A DNA stretch of 64,000 bases from Rikenellaceae bacterium (lineage in GTDB: Bacteria; Bacteroidota; Bacteroidia; Bacteroidales; Rikenellaceae), in contig SUZF01000003.1 of assembly GCA_015060065.1 (NCBI GenBank), positions 1-64,000 on the forward strand, in the 5' to 3' direction. Each line of letters opens with the position of its first letter. Positions within the stretch are counted from its first letter, which is position 1. Both the position numbers and the translations under genes were made by a program. This document shows, one piece after another, positions 59,766-64,000 of this stretch. The notes under the pieces were generated by a model, which saw only the letters and a program-made list of their open reading frames with translations, did no database searches and was not told where the DNA came from.

Positions 59766-62135
59766 ATGAAAACATTGAAATATCTATTTGCACTTGCGGG
59801 TGCAATTATCTGCGCACAAACGGCTATGGCACAGGATGTCAGCGGTGTCGTTTTGGGTGGCGACGGCAAGCCTATGCCCGGTGCCGCAGTCTATTGGGCA
59901 GAGACAAGTGTCGGCACGAGTGCCAATGTCGAGGGAGAGTTCAAACTCCACCGCGTGAAGGGTTACGACCGCCTTGTTGCCTCGTTTATAGGTTACGAAA
60001 ACGACACGTTGAAGGTCGCTGCCACGCAGTCTCGCGTGGAGTTCCGCATGAGCGAGGGTGTCGAGTTGGAGAGTGTCGTGGTCGAAGGCTCACTCGGTGG
60101 TAATTACGTTAAGCAGGACGGAGTCTATAAGAGCGAGATGATTTCGTTTGCCGGACTCTGCAAGATGGCGTGTTGCAACTTGGCGGAGTCTTTCGAAAAC
60201 TCGGCATCGGTAACGGTGGGTTATAGCGATGCAATTTCGGGAGCGCGTCAAATCAAGATGCTCGGTTTGGCGGGTACCTACACACAGATTCTGGATGAGA
60301 ATCGCCCCATTATGCGAGGGTTGAGTTCGCCCTACGGATTGAGTTATACGCCCGGTATGTGGCTCAACTCGATTCAGGTGTCGAAGGGAATCTCGTCGGT
60401 TACGGCTGGTCACGAGGCTATGACCGGACAGATTAACCTCGAACACCGCAAGCCGACGGACGAGGAACGACTCTTCCTGAATATCTACTTCGACGACGAA
60501 TTGAAGCCCGAAATCAACCTCTCGTCGGCAATCCCCGTGACCAAGGATAAGAGAATCTCGACCGTGATACTTGCGCACGGCTCGATGGATACACAGAGTC
60601 ACGACCGCAATAAAGACGGAATGCGTGATATGCCTCTCTCGAATCAGGTAAATATCGCCAACCGCTGGCTCTACCAGACCGAGCAGGGAGTACAGGTTCG
60701 TTGGGGTGCAAAATATACTCGCGACCAGCGTTTGGGTGGAGATATCCGCTACAAACGCTCGATGCGCGACAGCCTCTGGTCGAAGAAAATCTACGGCTCG
60801 TCGATTCTGAACCAGAACGCCAACGCCTACCTGAAAGTCGGTACGCCCGTAGGTCCGTCGGTCTATGATGCAGCAAACGAGGAGGAGTTGCGTTCAAGCC
60901 TCGCGTTTGTGGCTGACTATAACTTCTACGACGAGAACGCCTACTTCGGTCTGAACGACTACTTGGCTCGCGAACACTCGCTGTTGGCAAACCTGATGTA
61001 TGACCACTACTTCTCGCCCCGCCATAAACTTATCGTGGGTGCGATGGCTACGGTCGATAACTATGACGAGAGCCTGCTCTCACCGAGCCTTATCGGAGTG
61101 GATGCTTCGTCAGTGACGGCTCCGACGAAGAACCTCTACACATTCGACCGCATCGAATCCGAAATCGGTCTATATGCCGAATACACCTATACCTTTAAGG
61201 AAAAGTTCTCGGCTGTGGTGGGTATGCGTGGCGATTACAATACATTCTATCGCAAGGGCTACTTCACACCGCGCGGACACTTGAAGTGGAACATCACCCC
61301 GACGACCATCTTGCGTGCATCGGCAGGTATGGGCTACCGCTCGACAAATGTCATTGCCGACAATATCGGCATCTTGGCAACGGGTCGAACAATCATCTTC
61401 GACGGCAATAAGGATTTGAGCAAACCTTACCATCTGGCAAACGATTTCCAGCGTATGGAGTCGGTGGCAACCTTCGGAGGCAGCCTCTCGCAGTCATTTA
61501 CGCTGGTGGGGTATCGTGATGCAACTCTCTCGTTTGACTACTTCCGTACCGAGTTCCTCAATCGTGTGATTGCTGATCAGGAGTGGGGTGCCGACTATGT
61601 GAATATCTACGCTACGGATGGCCGTTCATTTACCGATAACTATCAGGTGGATTTCACTTGGACTCCCATCGAGCGTTTCGATATCTTCGCTACGTTCCGC
61701 TACACCAATGCCAAGCAGACTATCGAGCGTGCTGATGGTACGACTGCGCTGGTAGAGTCTCCGTTGGTAAGCCGCTTTAAGACCCTGCTCAATCTGCAAT
61801 ATGCGACCAAGTTCCGTCGTTGGGTCTTTGATGTTACGGCACAGTATAACGGCAAGTGCCGCCTGCCGTCGCTCGATGGCGATATCACGAAGGCACGCTA
61901 CTCGCCTGCCTACCCGATGCTCTTTGCGCAGGTAAGTTATAAGATTAAGCAGTGGGATATCTATGTCGGTTGCGAGAATATCCTCGGCTACCGTCAGAAA
62001 GACCCGATTCTGCTCGGTGGCGAGAAGATGACTGCCGGAGCAAATCCCTACGATACGTCGTTCAACTCGTCGGTGGTGTGGGGACCGCTCAAAGGACGCA
62101 AATTTTATATAGGCGTGAGATTTAATCTCTATTAG
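59766..62135 (+). CDS. TonB-dependent outer-membrane receptor with Cys patch in plug
   Basis: 789 aa from ATG 59766. Signal peptide to AMAQ (~22), CarboxypepD_reg-like domain (~23-100, VSGVVLGGDGKPMPGAAVYW), plug domain (~105-230) and a 22-strand-type barrel ending in KFYIGVRFNLY. The plug has GLCKMACCNLAES with Cys132, Cys136 and Cys137, which is unusual for a periplasm-exposed domain and fits metal coordination or redox. The secreted HMA gene follows after 37 nt. It resembles receptors that I know beside HMA proteins in Bacteroidota; cargo metal is inferred, not shown. No SusD partner. Confidence 0.88.
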   Translation: MKTLKYLFALAGAIICAQTAMAQDVSGVVLGGDGKPMPGAAVYWAETSVGTSANVEGEFKLHRVKGYDRLVASFIGYENDTLKVAATQSRVEFRMSEGVELESVVVEGSLGGNYVKQDGVYKSEMISFAGLCKMACCNLAESFENSASVTVGYSDAISGARQIKMLGLAGTYTQILDENRPIMRGLSSPYGLSYTPGMWLNSIQVSKGISSVTAGHEAMTGQINLEHRKPTDEERLFLNIYFDDELKPEINLSSAIPVTKDKRISTVILAHGSMDTQSHDRNKDGMRDMPLSNQVNIANRWLYQTEQGVQVRWGAKYTRDQRLGGDIRYKRSMRDSLWSKKIYGSSILNQNANAYLKVGTPVGPSVYDAANEEELRSSLAFVADYNFYDENAYFGLNDYLAREHSLLANLMYDHYFSPRHKLIVGAMATVDNYDESLLSPSLIGVDASSVTAPTKNLYTFDRIESEIGLYAEYTYTFKEKFSAVVGMRGDYNTFYRKGYFTPRGHLKWNITPTTILRASAGMGYRSTNVIADNIGILATGRTIIFDGNKDLSKPYHLANDFQRMESVATFGGSLSQSFTLVGYRDATLSFDYFRTEFLNRVIADQEWGADYVNIYATDGRSFTDNYQVDFTWTPIERFDIFATFRYTNAKQTIERADGTTALVESPLVSRFKTLLNLQYATKFRRWVFDVTAQYNGKCRLPSLDGDITKARYSPAYPMLFAQVSYKIKQWDIYVGCENILGYRQKDPILLGGEKMTAGANPYDTSFNSSVVWGPLKGRKFYIGVRFNLY

Positions 62136-62172
62136 AGATTGATTATTAAACAACCATAAAATACTAAAAACT

Positions 62173-62478
62173 ATGAAAAAGATTTTGATGCTCTGCCTTG
62201 TGGCAGTAATGTGCGCAGGTGTAAGCGTTGCGCAGGAGAAGAAGGCAAAGGCCGAAAAGCAGATTGTAACTACGGTGTTCTGCACCGATATCGATTGCGA
62301 GGGTTGCGCCAAGAAGGTCTATAATAGCATCCCCTTTGAGAAGGGCGTAAAGGATGTTAAGGTTGATGTTAAAGCAAAGACCGTAACCGTACAGTATGAT
62401 GCTTCGAAGAACTCGGATGCAACGCTGGTTAATGCATTTACCAAGATTAAGGTAAAGGCAGAGCCTAAAAAGAAGTAG
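62173..62478 (+). CDS. Secreted heavy-metal-associated (HMA) domain protein
   Basis: 101 aa. Signal peptide to ~residue 20 (SVAQ), Lys-rich spacer, then a ferredoxin-like HMA domain: VFCTDIDCEGCAKKVYNSI with the CxxC metal pair (Cys42, Cys45) and an extra Cys37, then GVKDVKVDVKAKTVTVQYD. It would carry Cu(I) or a similar ion in the periplasm, passing it to or from the receptor. The lysine-rich C-terminus (KAEPKKK) is typical of such small exported proteins. A terminator follows. Confidence 0.9.
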   Translation: MKKILMLCLVAVMCAGVSVAQEKKAKAEKQIVTTVFCTDIDCEGCAKKVYNSIPFEKGVKDVKVDVKAKTVTVQYDASKNSDATLVNAFTKIKVKAEPKKK

Positions 62479-62518
62479 CCGACTTTTGGGGCTTTTGCAG
62501 GTCGCGGCCTGCGGTATA

Positions 62519-62551
62519 GGGGCGGATACGATAGACTCGTACCGCCCTTTT
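62519..62551 (+). terminator. Terminator of the metal locus
   Basis: GGGCGG and CCGCCC, continued inside by TACGA/TCGTA, with TTTT after. A second hairpin GCAGGTC/GGCCTGC-like lies just upstream (62497-62512). Confidence 0.85.
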
Positions 62552-62574
62552 ATCTCTCAAAAAAAGTATTTATT

Positions 62575-62605
62575 TTTGTGTTTTTTGAATTATTTACTAC
62601 CTTTG
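62575..62605 (+). promoter_or_regulatory. Promoter of tRNA-Leu
   Basis: TTTG (62575-62578), 19 nt, TACCTTTG (62598-62605), 8 nt before the tRNA. Confidence 0.85.
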
Positions 62606-62613
62606 TGCCGGCT

Positions 62614-62699
62614 GCTCGAATGGTGGAATAGGTAGACACGCCGGACTTAAAATCCTGTGGCCAGTAATGGCCGTGCCGGTTCGACCCCGGCTTCGAGTA
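62614..62699 (+). tRNA. tRNA-Leu (anticodon UAA)
   Basis: 86 nt class II tRNA. Acceptor GCTCGAA/TTCGAGT, anticodon loop ACTTAAAAT (TAA), variable arm TGGCCAGTAATGGCCG, T-arm CCGGTTCGACCCCGG. Confidence 0.95.
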
Positions 62700-62705
62700 C
62701 AGAGA

Positions 62706-62742
62706 GAGTTATTCAATCGCTATTGAATAACTCTTATTTTTT
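62706..62742 (+). terminator. Terminator of tRNA-Leu
   Basis: GAGTTATTCAAT and ATTGAATAACTC form a 12-bp stem around CGCT, followed by TTATTTTTT. It also ends near the convergent miaA stop. Confidence 0.93.
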
Positions 62743-62771
62743 GTCTGAATCGGTTGCGTTTCGGAATTGGG

Positions 62772-63677
62772 CTATATGACAGATTGCTCCAAAAAATCCA
62801 CCATCAAGTCGAACTCCTCCGGCAAGAACCAGCGAATCTCGCTGTCGCGACGGAACCACGTCATCTGGCGTTTGGCATAGCGACGAGAGTTTCGCTTGAT
62901 AAGTTCTATCGCCTCCTCGCGAGTGGTGGTGCCGTCGAAGTAGTCAAACATCTCGCGATAGCCCACGGTCTGCAACGAGTTGAGGTGACGTAGCGGATAT
63001 ACTGCCCGCGCCTCTGCCTCCAAGCCCTCGTCAATCATCATATCGACACGACGATTTATGCGGTCGTAGAGAGCCTCGCGCTCCCATTCGATGCCGACCT
63101 TCACGATGTTGAAGTCGCGCTTGCGACGCTCGCCCGTGCGCAACGATGAGTAGGGCTTGCCCGTCTGCATACAGACCTCCACGGCACGCAATACACGTGA
63201 CGGATTGCATCTGTCCACCTGCTCGTAATAGTCGGGGTCGAGGCGTTGCAGGTCGGCTGCGAGTGACTCGATACCCTCATTTTGGAGCCTTTCGACAAGA
63301 TTTTGTCGCAGTGCTTCATCTGCTTGCGGAAGGTCATCCATACCCTCGCACAGAGCCTGAATGTAGAGTCCGGAGCCACCCACGGCAACCACGGTGTTGT
63401 GCTTGCGGAATAGTTCTTCGAGGCGGGCGAGAGCCTGCACCTCATACTCCCCGCAGTTGAAGTTGTCAGTAAGGTCGTGTGAGGCGATAAAGTGATGCTC
63501 CACAGCAGCGAGTTGCTCGGCTGTGGGCTGTGCCGTACCTATCGGTATGCCGCGATAGAGTTGGCGTGAGTCGGTCGAGAGGATAGGTGCCGAAAAGTGC
63601 GTGGCGAGGCGCAACGAGAGGTCGGTCTTGCCCGAACCCGTTGCTCCAACCACGACAATCAGCGTTTTAGTACTCAT
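62772..63677 (-). CDS. miaA: tRNA dimethylallyltransferase
   Basis: 301 aa from ATG 63677 (a start at 63698 would overlap the upstream gene further). P-loop VVGATGSGKTDLS (~8-20), DSRQLYRGIPIGTAQPT, DDLPQADE, and QTVGYREMFDYFDG / KRNSRRYAKRQMTWFRRD near the C-terminus. It transfers a dimethylallyl group to A37 of tRNAs reading UNN codons, which includes tRNA-Leu(UAA) encoded next to it. It overlaps the preceding gene end by 11 nt. Confidence 0.97.
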   Translation of the reverse strand: MSTKTLIVVVGATGSGKTDLSLRLATHFSAPILSTDSRQLYRGIPIGTAQPTAEQLAAVEHHFIASHDLTDNFNCGEYEVQALARLEELFRKHNTVVAVGGSGLYIQALCEGMDDLPQADEALRQNLVERLQNEGIESLAADLQRLDPDYYEQVDRCNPSRVLRAVEVCMQTGKPYSSLRTGERRKRDFNIVKVGIEWEREALYDRINRRVDMMIDEGLEAEARAVYPLRHLNSLQTVGYREMFDYFDGTTTREEAIELIKRNSRRYAKRQMTWFRRDSEIRWFLPEEFDLMVDFLEQSVI

Positions 63678-64000
63678 CGTCGTAATTGTCGTCGCCATCG
63701 AAATCGTTGAAGTCGTCCATCATCTCGTCAAAGATGGAGCCTTCATTCGAATTTACGGCATCGGGGTCGTATTGGTCGGGGGCGGGGGCATTCTCAAATG
63801 CTACACGCGGATATTCGAATCCCGACTCTGCCTCTTTGGCTCCCGTTAGTTCGAGATAGTAGGCACGCTCGGCAAACATATCGAACAGATAGATAAGGCG
63901 TGCGCGGTTGTGGCGAACAACCTGACCGAGCAGTACGCTGTCCATTGGTGTCGGGTCATCTTCCGAGCCTTCGCCCATATCCATTGCGGTAAATTCGTGT
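63667..64000 (-). CDS. pRiA4b ORF-3-like protein (5' end outside window)
   Basis: The frame is open to the window edge (HEFTAMDMGEGSEDD...); the internal ATG at 63984 is not the start. The visible 110 residues show VLLGQVVRHNRARLIYLFDMFAERAYYLELTGAKEAE, which resembles the conserved core of the plasmid pRiA4b ORF-3 / IS1096 passenger-like family common next to miaA in Bacteroidota. The C-terminus is strikingly acidic (SIFDEMMDDFNDFDGDDNYDDEY). Function of the family is unknown. Cotranscribed with miaA. Confidence 0.6.
   Translation of the reverse strand, partial: HEFTAMDMGEGSEDDPTPMDSVLLGQVVRHNRARLIYLFDMFAERAYYLELTGAKEAESGFEYPRVAFENAPAPDQYDPDAVNSNEGSIFDEMMDDFNDFDGDDNYDDEY

Noticed and set aside
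59766..62135. TonB-dependent receptor considered as a SusC-type glycan importer
   Set aside because: No SusD neighbour; the Cys patch and HMA neighbour point to metal instead.

Overview
The window is a chromosomal segment of a Bacteroidota bacterium, most likely a gut Bacteroidales of the Alistipes/Rikenellaceae type. The support is: the Bacteroidota -7 promoter word TAnnTTTG, often with TTG/TTTG about 19 nt upstream, lies before most transcription units; start codons lack Shine-Dalgarno sequences; fimbrillin-like lipoproteins and a CarboxypepD_reg-type TonB-dependent receptor are present; and an LpxD/LptB outer-membrane gene set is encoded. The genus is an inference from general character, not from a marker comparison.

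Layout. 1-4.6 kb: end of prfC, then two tandem paralogous units, each a previously uncalled 42-44 aa small ORF followed by a fimbrillin-like lipoprotein. 4.8-5.2 kb: repeat-rich spacer. 5.2-6.3 kb: rpsF-rpsR-rplI. 6.4-8.3 kb: an LTA-synthase-type sulfatase gene cut by one in-frame TAA. 8.3-13 kb: ridA, adk, a GH3 glycosidase, thiL. 13-14 kb: tRNA-Glu, rpsT, ~108-bp tandem repeats, tRNA-Arg. 14.1-18 kb (minus): a probable phage-type coiled-coil protein, coaD, lpxD, ruvC, a TlpA-like lipoprotein. 18.2-20.8 kb: galE and a clan-A glycosidase. 20.9-23.5 kb: rpsO-pnp. 23.7-25.6 kb: apbE and a lipid kinase. 25.7-29.7 kb: an AT-rich accessory segment holding a 1007-aa TIR-Sel1 protein between tRNA-Met and a tRNA cluster. 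29.9-43.2 kb: the translation/transcription block tRNA-Thr-Tyr-Gly, tuf, tRNA-Trp, secE, nusG, rplKAJL, rpoBC. 43.3-46 kb: HAD phosphatase and an alpha-barrel lipoprotein. 46-51.4 kb (minus): aroA, aroC, prmC, recX, M23 peptidase as an overlapping operon. 51.5-59 kb: lptB, two recQ genes, a DUF5009-like acyltransferase, rsmA. 59-62.5 kb: PqqD-like protein, Cys/His-rich membrane protein, TonB-dependent receptor with a Cys patch in the plug, and a secreted HMA protein, which together look like a metal-handling locus. 62.6-64 kb: tRNA-Leu, miaA and the start-truncated end of one more gene.

Most genes are housekeeping. The accessory or unexplained items are the TIR-Sel1 gene, the paired small-ORF/fimbrillin units, the Cys/His metal locus, the nonsense-interrupted sulfatase, the run of hairpins between rplL and rpoB, and several classes of non-coding repeats: two ~115-bp palindromes that begin at gene stop codons, short hairpin repeats with matched stem changes, and heptanucleotide tandem repeats. 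Promoter and terminator calls rest on motif reading only; no expression data, database search or folding calculation was available.
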